DNA of 35,266 bases from contig JAGMBY010000049.1 of NCBI GenBank assembly GCA_023129485.1, positions 1-35,266 on the forward strand, written 5' to 3'. Made by a program: the position numbers and the translations under genes. Each line of letters opens with the position of its first letter. Position 1 is the stretch's first letter. The notes below the pieces were generated by a model. That model had not been told where the DNA came from and did not search any database. It saw nothing but the letters and a program-made list of their open reading frames with translations. This document shows, in pieces, positions 18,076 to 27,525 of this stretch. The DNA comes from Actinomycetes bacterium (GTDB lineage: Bacteria; Actinomycetota; Humimicrobiia; JAHJRV01).

Positions 18076-19323
18076 TTGAAAGGTTTACCACTTGTTGAAG
18101 TTGAAAAGAAATCTCTTGATTCATACGTAAAAATAGTTGGTAAAAAAAAGATTGAGGAAATAAAAGATTTTTCATCTAATTTAGAAGGATATAAAGTTCT
18201 TCATGTCAATTCCACTGCTTATGGCGGAGGAGTGGCAGAAATTTTACAAGCCTTAGTTCCTTTGATGAGGGATATTGGTCTTGATGCAGAATGGAGGACA
18301 ATTTCGGGTGATAAAAGCTTTTTTAATGTTACTAAAGCCTTCCATAATGCTCTACAGGGAATGGATATAAGACTCAATCAAGAAATGAGAGATATTTACC
18401 TTAAATATAATAAAAAGAATGCAAAAAACTTTTCAGGTGAATATGATTTCATTGTAATTCATGATCCCCAACCCGCTGCTATTTACCATTATCTAAAACC
18501 TTATCCAGGTATATGGATATGGAGATGTCATATTGACTTAACTAATACTAATATGGCTTTCTGGAACTTTATCAAACCATTTATAGAAATTTATGATGCT
18601 TATATTTTCACTCTTAAAAATTATGCTCAGGAAGGGCTTGGTAAGGAAAAAATCTTCGTTTTCACCCCATCTATTGACCCTCTATCGAAAAAAAATGATT
18701 CTTTAACTTTGAATGAAAGTAAAAAAATATTTGAAAACTATAAAGTAGATACATCCCGTCCAATAATTCTTCAGGTGTCAAGGTTTGATCCATGGAAAGA
18801 TCCTTTAGGTGTAATTGATGCTTATCGAATAGTTAAAAAACAGTTTCCTAATGTCCAGTTGGTTATGGCAGGTTCAATGGCAATTGATGATCCTGAAGGA
18901 ATTAGATACTATAAAAAAACTAAATCTTATGCTGGAGAAGACCCAGGTATCTTTCTCTTATCAAACTTAGATGGTGTAGGAGATAAAGAAATCAATGCTT
19001 TTCAGGTTGCCTCAGATATTATTATTCAGAAATCAACAAGAGAAGGATTTGGACTCACAGTAACAGAGGGATTATGGAAAGGTAAACCAATTATAGGTGG
19101 AAATGTTGGAGGAATACCTATACAGATAATTAATGGAGTAAATGGATTTTTAGTAAATAATATAAATGAATGTGCTGAAAAGATGATTTTTCTATTAAAA
19201 AATCCTGAGATTTCAAAGAGTATGGGCGAAAAAGCAAGAGAGTATGTTAGAAATAACTTTCTTATAACTGACCATTTATATAATTATCTGAAATTATTTA
19301 AAAATCTATTAAAAACAGATTAA
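18076..19323 (+). CDS. treT: TreT-like trehalose synthase (GT4 glycosyltransferase)
   Basis: ORF 415 aa; HVNSTAYGGGVAEILQALVPLMRDIGLDAEWRTISGD..F, HDPQPAAIY, WRCHIDLT, QVSRFDPWKDPLGVIDAYRIVK, REGFGLTVTEGLWKGKPIIGGNVGGIP; TTG start with SD ataggaggt. Confidence 0.88.
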   Translation: MKGLPLVEVEKKSLDSYVKIVGKKKIEEIKDFSSNLEGYKVLHVNSTAYGGGVAEILQALVPLMRDIGLDAEWRTISGDKSFFNVTKAFHNALQGMDIRLNQEMRDIYLKYNKKNAKNFSGEYDFIVIHDPQPAAIYHYLKPYPGIWIWRCHIDLTNTNMAFWNFIKPFIEIYDAYIFTLKNYAQEGLGKEKIFVFTPSIDPLSKKNDSLTLNESKKIFENYKVDTSRPIILQVSRFDPWKDPLGVIDAYRIVKKQFPNVQLVMAGSMAIDDPEGIRYYKKTKSYAGEDPGIFLLSNLDGVGDKEINAFQVASDIIIQKSTREGFGLTVTEGLWKGKPIIGGNVGGIPIQIINGVNGFLVNNINECAEKMIFLLKNPEISKSMGEKAREYVRNNFLITDHLYNYLKLFKNLLKTD

Positions 19324-19347
19324 TAATTTTTATGTTAACTTATTAAA

Positions 19348-20658
19348 TCAGTATTCTACCATCAATTCGCCTTTTTGTTCTAATAATCTCTTTGACCTCA
19401 AATTTACTTCATCAATGGATTTTTTCATGTCAAAATCTATAATTTTTCTATTATCTACTATTAGCTTTCCATCAACAATCACATGACTGATATCACTACT
19501 TTTTGCTGAATAAACAATATTTGAAATGATGTCTATTTTAGGGTTTAAGTGAGGAGCATTATTAAAATCAAAAATAATAACATCTGCTTTCTTACCCTCC
19601 TCTATACTTCCTAACTCATTTTCAATTCCAAGTACCTGTGCCCCACCATATGTAGCCATCTTAAGTACTTCAAAATTACTCATTATTATGGGGTCATTTA
19701 ACTTTACCTTTTGCAATATAGCTGCCAATTTAATTTCATCCAACATATCCAAATTATTGTTGCTTGCTGCACCATCAGTTCCTAAGCCTACTTTTATTCC
19801 CATCTCAACCATTTGAGCAATAGGAGCTATTCCCAAGCAATATCTTGAATTACATTCAGGACAATGTGCAACTCTCACATCCTTCTCTTTAAAAACTTTT
19901 AAATCCTCCTCATTTATATGAATAGCATGTGCAGCCACAATAGGTTTATCAAATATACCTGTATCAAGGCATATTTGAACAGGAGATTTACCATAATTTG
20001 ATAAAGATTCTTCGACCTGTTCTTTTGTCTCACACAAATGTAGGGATCTTAAATTATCTAAATCCTTTCCTATTTCAGCTACCTTTGAAAGAAACGAAGG
20101 TGGACATGTGTAAGTTGAATGGGGATTTAATACAGTTCTAATTCTTCCCGAAGCAGTTCCATCATAATTTTTAATAAAATTTACTGAGTCTTTAAGCTTT
20201 TCTCCAATCTTTTCTCCAACTCCAAATACTGTCCAAGCTAGAAATGCTCTAATACCTAACTCTTCAACTGCTTTTGCCACTTTATCCATATGAAAATACA
20301 TGTCCAAAAATGTGGTTGTTCCCGATAATAACATCTCCGCTATAGCAAGTTTGGCTCCCCAGTATATATCATCTGGTGTTTCATTCTTTTCAAGCCTCCA
20401 GATATAATCATTAAACCATGTATTAATATCAACATCGTCAGCAACACCTCTAAATAGAATCATTGGCGAGTGGGTATGACAATTTATAAATCCTGGTAGT
20501 AAAACTTTTCCTATACCATCAATAACTATTTTATCTTTACTTTTTTCAGAATGAGGTTTAATTTCTTGAATAATTTTATCCTTTATAAATACATCACCAT
20601 GAATTATCTCCTTCTTTCCTTCCCTCATTGTGATAATCTCTATATCTTTTACAAGCAT
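19348..20658 (-). CDS. amidohydrolase, 5-methylthioadenosine/S-adenosylhomocysteine deaminase-type
   Basis: ORF 436 aa; LPGFINCHTHSPMILFRGVADD, LHLCETKEQVEES, AAHAIHINEEDL, AHCPECNSRYCLGIAPI, GLGTDGAASNNNLDMLDEIK. Confidence 0.9.
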   Translation of the reverse strand: MLVKDIEIITMREGKKEIIHGDVFIKDKIIQEIKPHSEKSKDKIVIDGIGKVLLPGFINCHTHSPMILFRGVADDVDINTWFNDYIWRLEKNETPDDIYWGAKLAIAEMLLSGTTTFLDMYFHMDKVAKAVEELGIRAFLAWTVFGVGEKIGEKLKDSVNFIKNYDGTASGRIRTVLNPHSTYTCPPSFLSKVAEIGKDLDNLRSLHLCETKEQVEESLSNYGKSPVQICLDTGIFDKPIVAAHAIHINEEDLKVFKEKDVRVAHCPECNSRYCLGIAPIAQMVEMGIKVGLGTDGAASNNNLDMLDEIKLAAILQKVKLNDPIIMSNFEVLKMATYGGAQVLGIENELGSIEEGKKADVIIFDFNNAPHLNPKIDIISNIVYSAKSSDISHVIVDGKLIVDNRKIIDFDMKKSIDEVNLRSKRLLEQKGELMVEY

Positions 20659-20680
20659 ACTCGCTCCTTTTTAGTAAAAT

Positions 20681-20723
20681 CCTCTATCTAAAACGGTGGA
20701 TTTCCTGCTTCAATGGTGAGACT
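20681..20723 (-). other. possible decayed IS200/IS605-type right end
   Basis: Minus strand AGTCTCACCATTGAAGCAGGAAATCCACCGTTTTAGATAGAGG; GAAGCAGGAA followed by an imperfect hairpin resembles IS605 right-end sequences as I recall them; no transposase or TnpB nearby. Confidence 0.3.
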
Positions 20724-20769
20724 AAAAATATAATATTTTCCTTCTCTAATTAATACTATTTCCCTAATG

Positions 20770-21705
20770 TTATGTTTCTTTTCTAATTACTTCTCTCTTT
20801 TTCCTTGCTATTTTTAAAACAGCACGTCTAGCTACAATAAACAATGCAAATATCACTGTAAAATGGGGAACAATTCTCGCGAATCTATCAGGAATACCCA
20901 ATCCTTGAAGAAGGAAAGCTAATCCATCTGTGAAACCAAAAAGTGAAGCAATAGCAAATGTCATTATAGGATTTCCTTCTCCAAAAATAACGGTTGCAAC
21001 AGCAATCCAGCCTCGACCATCACTCATACCTTCAGTAAATAGAGTAAGATAACCCAGAGAAAGATGTGCTCCTGCAAATCCACAAAGGATTCCATTTAAA
21101 ATGATTGTAATGTATCGTATTTTACTTACACTTACACCTGCTGTTTCAAGGGCTTTAGGATGCTCGCCAGCTGCTCTTATTCTAATCCCCAATGGAGTTT
21201 TGTAAATAAGAATATATATTAGTAAGACAAATAACCAGCTTAAATAAATGAAAATTGAATGATTATTAAGAATAGTGTTTAAAATACCAATTTTATCTAA
21301 AAGAGGAAATGAAACATCTGGAAGGCCTGGAATTTCTGGGGATGAAAAAGCACCTTTTACCCCGAAAATAGCTCTTAACAAATAAACTGTTATACCATTA
21401 GCAAAAATATTTATGGCTATTCCAATAATAAACTCATTGGATTTTAATTTTACTACAAAAAAACCATAAATGGCACTTATAAGTAGAACAGCTAATATTG
21501 CTACTATAACACCAAGCCAGCAATTTCCAAGAAAATAACCACCAACAACTGCAGAAAATGCTCCAACTAATATCATTCCTTCCATAGCTATATTGAATAT
21601 TCCTGCTTTATATGTTAATAATCCACCTAAAGCAGCTAGAATGATTGGCGTAGTCATCCTTATAGTTGCTCTTAATAATTGAGGAGTAAAAAGTTCTCTA
21701 AACAA
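20770..21705 (-). CDS. nucleoside ABC transporter permease 2 (BMP-type system)
   Basis: ORF 311 aa; TPIILAALGGLLTYKAGIFNIAMEGMILVGAF, GIRIRAAGEHPKALETAGVSV, GRGWIAVATVIFGEGNP. Confidence 0.94.
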   Translation of the reverse strand: MFRELFTPQLLRATIRMTTPIILAALGGLLTYKAGIFNIAMEGMILVGAFSAVVGGYFLGNCWLGVIVAILAVLLISAIYGFFVVKLKSNEFIIGIAINIFANGITVYLLRAIFGVKGAFSSPEIPGLPDVSFPLLDKIGILNTILNNHSIFIYLSWLFVLLIYILIYKTPLGIRIRAAGEHPKALETAGVSVSKIRYITIILNGILCGFAGAHLSLGYLTLFTEGMSDGRGWIAVATVIFGEGNPIMTFAIASLFGFTDGLAFLLQGLGIPDRFARIVPHFTVIFALFIVARRAVLKIARKKREVIRKET

Positions 21706-22786
21706 TTGGTGGCACCTCTCCTTTTCTTTGTATTAATGCTATAACTCCCCTTTCTGCTGCTACAAAAAGTATAACAATAGATTGAATAACCAAAGATAAT
21801 TCTGAAGGTATATTTGTAGCAGCTTCCATCGCTAATGCCCCAGTTTTCAATACCCCAAAAAGAAATGCTACTAATATTACTCCAATTGGATTATTATTGA
21901 CAATCATTGCTACAAGTAGTCCATCCCAACCGTATCCAACAGAAATAATATCTAAACAACGATAAAACTCACCTAATACTAAAGCACTTCCCGCTATTCC
22001 AGCTAACATTCCACTTATAACAGCAGCCTGCAACATTCTTTTTTTTGAATAAACTCCCCCAAACCTTGAAAATATTGGATTAAGTCCTGTAATCTTCCAC
22101 TCATATCCTACTGTGCTTCTCTGTATTAAATAAATCATCAAAAATGCAACAGATAAAGCTATAAAGAATGTTGTATTGAATCTTGAGAATTCTAATAATC
22201 TAGAAAACCTGGCTGATTCCTGTATCAACACAGTCATTCCTGTTTGACCCATAGGATCACGAAAAGGTTCATTTACTAAATACCCAACAATTAAAATTGC
22301 AGGTGCATTCATCATTAATGAGACAACCACTTCATCCATTTTGTATCTTACTTTTAATATGGCAGGAATAAAGCTCCAAAATCCACCAACCAACATTGCA
22401 GCTAAAATTGCCAAAGGAATATGAACTACTTTTGGAATATTGGTCAAATATATTCCTACTAAGGCAGATGCAAATGCTCCCAAATACAACTGTCCTTCGG
22501 CACCAATTATAAAAATTCCTGACCTGAAGGCTATAGCGACCGCCAAACCTGTAAAAATTAAAATAGTTGTTCTTGTTAAAACTGTTGCAACCTTGTTTAT
22601 GTTGCCAAATGACCCTTTAAAAAGTGCAATATAAGCTAAAAGAGGGTTTTGCCCATTTGCTATAATTGCAACTGCTCCAACAACAAAAGCTAAGATAATA
22701 GCTAATAATGTAATCCAAAGAAATTGATATTTCCCACCAAATATTTTATAAAAAATATTATCTTTTTTTTGCATAATAATTCCCAA
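21698..22786 (-). CDS. nucleoside ABC transporter permease 1 (BMP-type system)
   Basis: ORF 362 aa; FTGLAVAIAFRSGIFIIGAEGQLYLGAFASA, KMDEVVVSLMMN, SVGYGWDGLLVAMIVNNNPIGVI; 8-nt overlap with next gene. Confidence 0.94.
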   Translation of the reverse strand: MGIIMQKKDNIFYKIFGGKYQFLWITLLAIILAFVVGAVAIIANGQNPLLAYIALFKGSFGNINKVATVLTRTTILIFTGLAVAIAFRSGIFIIGAEGQLYLGAFASALVGIYLTNIPKVVHIPLAILAAMLVGGFWSFIPAILKVRYKMDEVVVSLMMNAPAILIVGYLVNEPFRDPMGQTGMTVLIQESARFSRLLEFSRFNTTFFIALSVAFLMIYLIQRSTVGYEWKITGLNPIFSRFGGVYSKKRMLQAAVISGMLAGIAGSALVLGEFYRCLDIISVGYGWDGLLVAMIVNNNPIGVILVAFLFGVLKTGALAMEAATNIPSELSLVIQSIVILFVAAERGVIALIQRKGEVPPIV

Positions 22787-22791
22787 AATTT

Positions 22792-24312
22792 CTAATTCTC
22801 TCTTTTAGCGCCAGTCATGTATAAACCAAGTTCTTCTCTACCAATTTCATCAGGATGAAATTCACCAACCATTTCCCCTTCATACATGACTGCTATTCTA
22901 TCACTTAATGCATAGATTTCATCAAGATCAGCTGATATTAACAAAATTGCATTACCTTTATCTCTCATTGATAAAATTTTTTCATGTAAAAATTCAATTG
23001 AACCTATGTCAATACCTCTAGTTGGTTGTGATATAATTAAAAGTTTTGAATCAAAGGAGAATTCTCTAGCTATTACTAATCTTTGTAAATTTCCACCTGA
23101 AAGAGATATTGTAGGAAGATTCTGATTTGCAGTTCTTATATCATATTCATTAATCAATTTTTCTGCATAATCCTTAGTTTGTCTTAAATATCTATGTATA
23201 CCACGTGCTAATGGCTTTTTGTAGTGAGCTCCCATAACAAGATTATCTTGAATTGTTGCATCTATGCTTATACCTGTTTTAAGTCTATCTTCAGGAATAT
23301 GAGCTATACCCATTTCTCTTCTCTGTCTTGGAGAAGCTTTATTTATATTTTTACTTTGAAATATAATTTCACCAGAAACAAGGGGCCTTAATCCTGTCAC
23401 TACCTCAGCTAATTCAGTTTGTCCATTACCTTCTATACCAGCTATACCAAGAATTTCCCCTGCTTGAACTTTTAATGACACTCCATTAACTGCTAGAAGA
23501 ATTCTATCACTAAGTGCTTTTATATTATTCAATTCAAGAACAACCCCCTTAAAATGTGGTTCTTCTTTTTCAACTTGAAATAAAACCTCTCGACCAACCA
23601 TCAATTTTGCAATCTCCTTCATAGTAGTTTTTTTAGTTTCTAAGACTCCCGTTATTCTTCCTTTTCGCATTACTGTTACCCTGTCAGATATAGCCATAAC
23701 TTCAGGAAGCTTATGAGTAATAAAAACAATGGATCTCCCCTCACTCACTAGTGATCTTATAGTTGAAAAAAGCTCTTTAATCTCCTGAGGTGTAAGAACT
23801 GCGGTTGGTTCATCTAGTATAAGTATATCTGTTCCTCGATAAAGTAACTTTAATATCTCAATTCGCTGTTGAATACCGAGGGGAAGATCCTGTACTCTTG
23901 CCATTGGGGCGACTAAAAATCCATGTTTTTTTGAAATTTCTTTTGTAATTTTTATTGCTTCTTCTTTATCTAAAAGTATCCCATTCTTTCTCTTTTCATG
24001 ACCAAGCACTATATTTTCTGATACAGTAAAACTAGGAACTAGCATGAAATGCTGATGCACCATTCCTATTCCCTTATTAATCGCCACATGGGGATGATAA
24101 ATTCTTTCCTCTTTTCCATTAATGAATATCCTCCCACTATCAATTGGTTGATTCATTCCATAGAGTATACTCATCAATGTGGTTTTACCAGCCCCGTTTT
24201 CCCCGACAAGAGCCTGGATCTCCCCCTTATATAGGGAAAAATCTACATCATTATTAGCTATTACCGTGGGGAAAATCTTTGTAATTCCCCTCATCTCTAC
24301 TACTTTTTCCAC
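22792..24312 (-). CDS. nucleoside ABC transporter ATP-binding protein (two ATPase domains)
   Basis: ORF 506 aa; Walker A GENGAGKTT, LPLGIQQRIEILK, DILILDEPTAVLTPQE; second half GIEGNGQTELAEVV, SGGNLQRLVIAREF. Confidence 0.97.
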   Translation of the reverse strand: MEKVVEMRGITKIFPTVIANNDVDFSLYKGEIQALVGENGAGKTTLMSILYGMNQPIDSGRIFINGKEERIYHPHVAINKGIGMVHQHFMLVPSFTVSENIVLGHEKRKNGILLDKEEAIKITKEISKKHGFLVAPMARVQDLPLGIQQRIEILKLLYRGTDILILDEPTAVLTPQEIKELFSTIRSLVSEGRSIVFITHKLPEVMAISDRVTVMRKGRITGVLETKKTTMKEIAKLMVGREVLFQVEKEEPHFKGVVLELNNIKALSDRILLAVNGVSLKVQAGEILGIAGIEGNGQTELAEVVTGLRPLVSGEIIFQSKNINKASPRQRREMGIAHIPEDRLKTGISIDATIQDNLVMGAHYKKPLARGIHRYLRQTKDYAEKLINEYDIRTANQNLPTISLSGGNLQRLVIAREFSFDSKLLIISQPTRGIDIGSIEFLHEKILSMRDKGNAILLISADLDEIYALSDRIAVMYEGEMVGEFHPDEIGREELGLYMTGAKREN

Positions 24313-24388
24313 TTATTTTACATAAACATTAAAAATAGTATTTTATTTTATATAGAATTTTACTTCTAAAACTTACAATATTAAATTT

Positions 24389-25417
24389 TTATTTAGCTTC
24401 CTCAACAACAATTTCCCCTGAGATTATTTTTTGTTCGATTTCCCTCATTTTATCAATTATTTCCTGAGGAAGTATCTTGGCATACTCATCACTAAATGTT
24501 GGACCAACACCATCTTCCTTTACACCGTAGCTGTAAACTGCACCTTTCTCGTATGTACCATCCTGGAACTTCTTTATAGTCTCGTAAATGGACATTCCTA
24601 CTTCTTTCATCATGCTCTCTATAACTGTACCTGGAGCAAGCCATCCTTGATCAGAATCTACACCAATTACATACACTCCTTTCTCCTTGCATGCTTCAAT
24701 AATTCCCTCACCGGTCTTACCTGCTACTTGAAAAACAATATCTGCTCCTTTATCAATTATAGCTAAAGTTGCCTCCTTACCTTTTGCAGGATCTTCGAAT
24801 GATCCAGTATAAACCACTTCTACTTTCACTCCTGGGTCTATATCTCTTGCTCCTTGCTCAAATCCAACAACAAAATTATGAATAACTGGTATGTCCATTC
24901 CACCTACTAATCCTATGATTTTTTCCTCATTAATACCTGGTATTTCAGTACGAGTAGTTGCCATTGCTGCCATTGCACCTACAACATATGAGCCTTCATT
25001 TTCTAGATAATCGATTGAGGTTACATTCTCTATTCCTTCAATAATTCCATCAATATATACAAATTGAGTATCTGGATACTTAGGAGCAATCTCTACTAGC
25101 TGGTCTGCCATTTGGAATCCAATAATGAACACTAAGTCATTATTTTCAGCTGCAGCTAATGTGTGGTCATAATAAGCAGAAGGATCAAGTTTGCATTCTA
25201 AAATTTGTGTTTCAACACCAAGTTCCTCCTCAGCTTTTTTCAATCCAGCTGCTCCTGAGTCAAAGAAGGATCTATCTCCTAAACCTCCGCTAACTACCAT
25301 TGTAACTTTCAATGCCTCCTTTTCTTCTTCTACTGGTGCACAAGATACATTCATAGTTGCCAGAACAAATGCTACTAAAATGAGTATATTTAATAATAAT
25401 TTTTTTCTGATAAACAT
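24389..25417 (-). CDS. BMP-family (Med/PnrA-like) nucleoside-binding lipoprotein
   Basis: ORF 342 aa; lipobox NVSCAPVEEE, GGLGDRSFFDSGAAGLKKAEEELG, GFQMADQLVEIAPKYPDTQFVYID, GADIVFQVAGKTGEGIIEACKEKGVYVIGVDSDQ. Confidence 0.95.
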   Translation of the reverse strand: MFIRKKLLLNILILVAFVLATMNVSCAPVEEEKEALKVTMVVSGGLGDRSFFDSGAAGLKKAEEELGVETQILECKLDPSAYYDHTLAAAENNDLVFIIGFQMADQLVEIAPKYPDTQFVYIDGIIEGIENVTSIDYLENEGSYVVGAMAAMATTRTEIPGINEEKIIGLVGGMDIPVIHNFVVGFEQGARDIDPGVKVEVVYTGSFEDPAKGKEATLAIIDKGADIVFQVAGKTGEGIIEACKEKGVYVIGVDSDQGWLAPGTVIESMMKEVGMSIYETIKKFQDGTYEKGAVYSYGVKEDGVGPTFSDEYAKILPQEIIDKMREIEQKIISGEIVVEEAK

Positions 25418-25523
25418 TTTTTAAACCTCCTTATCAAAATATATTTTGAAAATTAAAAGAATATTTTTTTTGATCCTCCTTTCTTTTAATATTTGTAAAA
25501 ATTTTAATTTTACTAAATAAAAA

Positions 25524-26471
25524 TTAATATTTCTCTTGATATTTTTGTAAATTACTTAGAAGCATACTTAAAAAGAGTTCACTATCTACATCAACACAAA
25601 CTTCTATATTTGATTCTTTGCCTAAAACTCCATAGTAATCGACAATAGTAGCACCTTGAGTTAAACCCTCATTTACTTCAACATCTACATAAAGCTTCTT
25701 TGTTTTTACAATATTTCTATCTATAGCAACTGCCACTGCTAAAGCATCATGAATAGCACATCCATCTATTTTAAAGAATTTTTTATGTATAGCTATGTAG
25801 TGGTCTAAAATCTTAATAATAAATTCTGATATTGGATTTTTTTTATGGTAAATTTTTTTTAGATGTTTTCTAAATACAAGTGGTTTCTGTGTTACATTCA
25901 ATCCTACCATAGTAGTTGATATCCCGGATTGTAGAATTATTTTAGCTGCATGAGGGTCACAATACACATTAGCTTCTGCTAGTGGAGTTACATTTCCATA
26001 AGAACCTGCTGTTCCACCCATAAATACTATTTCATCAATTTTATTTGCAATTTTAGGTTCTTTAATTAAAGATAGGGCAATATTAGTTAGTGGACCAACT
26101 GGTACTATAGTTATAGGCTCACGATTTTTTAAAATAGTCTCAACAAGAAAATCTACAACATTTGCATCTAAAGGTTTATAAGTTGGGTCAGCTAAATTAG
26201 TATCGCCTAATCCATCTATTCCATGAACATATTCAGCTGTTCTCAACCTTTTTACTAATGGCTTACATGCTCCTTCTACTACAGGGATGTCAGTTCTACC
26301 CACCATCTCTAATATTTTTAATGCATTTTTTGTACATTTTTCAACATCCACATTTCCTGCAACTGTGGTAATAGCTTTAAGCTCAATTTCTTCCAATTTC
26401 AAAGCAAAAAGAATAGCAATCGCATCATCAATTCCCGGGTCTGTATCAATTATTATATTCTTTTTTTTCAT
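25524..26471 (-). CDS. nucleoside hydrolase (inosine-uridine preferring type)
   Basis: ORF 315 aa; KNIIIDTDPGIDDAIAILFAL, TTVAGNVDVEKCTKNALK, VPVGPLTNIALSL, EIVFMGGTAGSYGNVTPLAEANVYCDPHAAKIIL, HDALAVAVAID. Confidence 0.97.
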   Translation of the reverse strand: MKKKNIIIDTDPGIDDAIAILFALKLEEIELKAITTVAGNVDVEKCTKNALKILEMVGRTDIPVVEGACKPLVKRLRTAEYVHGIDGLGDTNLADPTYKPLDANVVDFLVETILKNREPITIVPVGPLTNIALSLIKEPKIANKIDEIVFMGGTAGSYGNVTPLAEANVYCDPHAAKIILQSGISTTMVGLNVTQKPLVFRKHLKKIYHKKNPISEFIIKILDHYIAIHKKFFKIDGCAIHDALAVAVAIDRNIVKTKKLYVDVEVNEGLTQGATIVDYYGVLGKESNIEVCVDVDSELFLSMLLSNLQKYQEKY

Positions 26472-26600
26472 TTCTTATTTAAATTAAAAATATTCTTTTT
26501 ACTTTTTAAAATTTAAAATCTTATTTTACTTTAATTTAAAGTTTTATTTTATGGATTCTTGTCTAAATCTTAAAAATTATTTTATAAATTCTATTTATAT

Positions 26601-27524
26601 CTAAATATTTTTAAGAAACATTTCTATATCTTTTCTAGTAGGAAGGGATGATTGTGCTCCAAGTTTTGTACTTGCAAGAGCTCCGGCAATGTTTGCATAT
26701 TCTGCTGCCCTTTTCTCAGTAAAATTTCTCAATATACCTACAGCAAATGCAGATACAAAAGCATCTCCAGCCGATGTAGTATCTACTACATTGATACTGA
26801 ATGCTGAGAGATGAATCATCTCTTTTTCAGATACTAATAAGCAACCATTTTCACCTAAAGTAAGAATAACTGATTTTGAGCCTCTATTAATTAGATTACT
26901 TGCAGCTCTTTGTGCAGTATTTAAATCCTTAACCTGAATTCCCGTGATTATAGTAGCTTCTGTTTCATTTGGAATTATATAGTCTACCTTCTTCAGTATT
27001 GCATCTGGTATCTTCTGTGCTGGAGCTGGATTTAAAAAGATCTTTTTTTTAAAAGTTTTAGCCATATCTATAGTATAAAAAACTACATCTAAAGGGATTT
27101 CAAACTGCACTATTAAGGCATCAGAATTTTTTATAACATTTTCTGCTTTTTCTACCAATTCTTTGTTAACCATCATATTTGCCCCTGGTGCCAATACAAT
27201 AGAATTTTGACCATTTTCAGAGACTATTATCATAGCAATCCCACTAGATTTATCCTTTATTTTTCTCACAAAATCTGTTCCAACTCTGTTCGTCTTTAAA
27301 TTTCCTATTAAATCCTCTCCAAAAACATCATCACCAACACAACCCACCATTTGAACATCTGCTCCCAATCTGCTGGCAGCAACAGCTTGGTTTGCACCTT
27401 TTCCACCTGGAAAAGTTTGCATGGCATTTCCTATAACTGTCTCTCCAGGAAGGGGAAATTTATATGATTTCACAACTAAATCTATATTGATACTACCAAC
27501 AACTACAATTTTTGGTTTTTTCAA
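26601..27524 (-). CDS. rbsK: ribokinase (PfkB family)
   Basis: ORF 307 aa; VVVGSINIDLVVKSYKFPLPGETVIGNAMQTFPGGKGANQAVAASRLGADVQMVGCVGDD, DTTSAGDAFVSAFAV (DTxxAGD). Confidence 0.93.
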   Translation of the reverse strand: MKKPKIVVVGSINIDLVVKSYKFPLPGETVIGNAMQTFPGGKGANQAVAASRLGADVQMVGCVGDDVFGEDLIGNLKTNRVGTDFVRKIKDKSSGIAMIIVSENGQNSIVLAPGANMMVNKELVEKAENVIKNSDALIVQFEIPLDVVFYTIDMAKTFKKKIFLNPAPAQKIPDAILKKVDYIIPNETEATIITGIQVKDLNTAQRAASNLINRGSKSVILTLGENGCLLVSEKEMIHLSAFSINVVDTTSAGDAFVSAFAVGILRNFTEKRAAEYANIAGALASTKLGAQSSLPTRKDIEMFLKNI

Positions 27525-27525
27525 T

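Noticed and set aside
24049-24766. Plus-strand ORFs of 61 and 111 aa
   Set aside because: Antisense to the ABC ATPase and BMP lipoprotein genes; Ser/Cys/Phe-rich mirror-frame composition.
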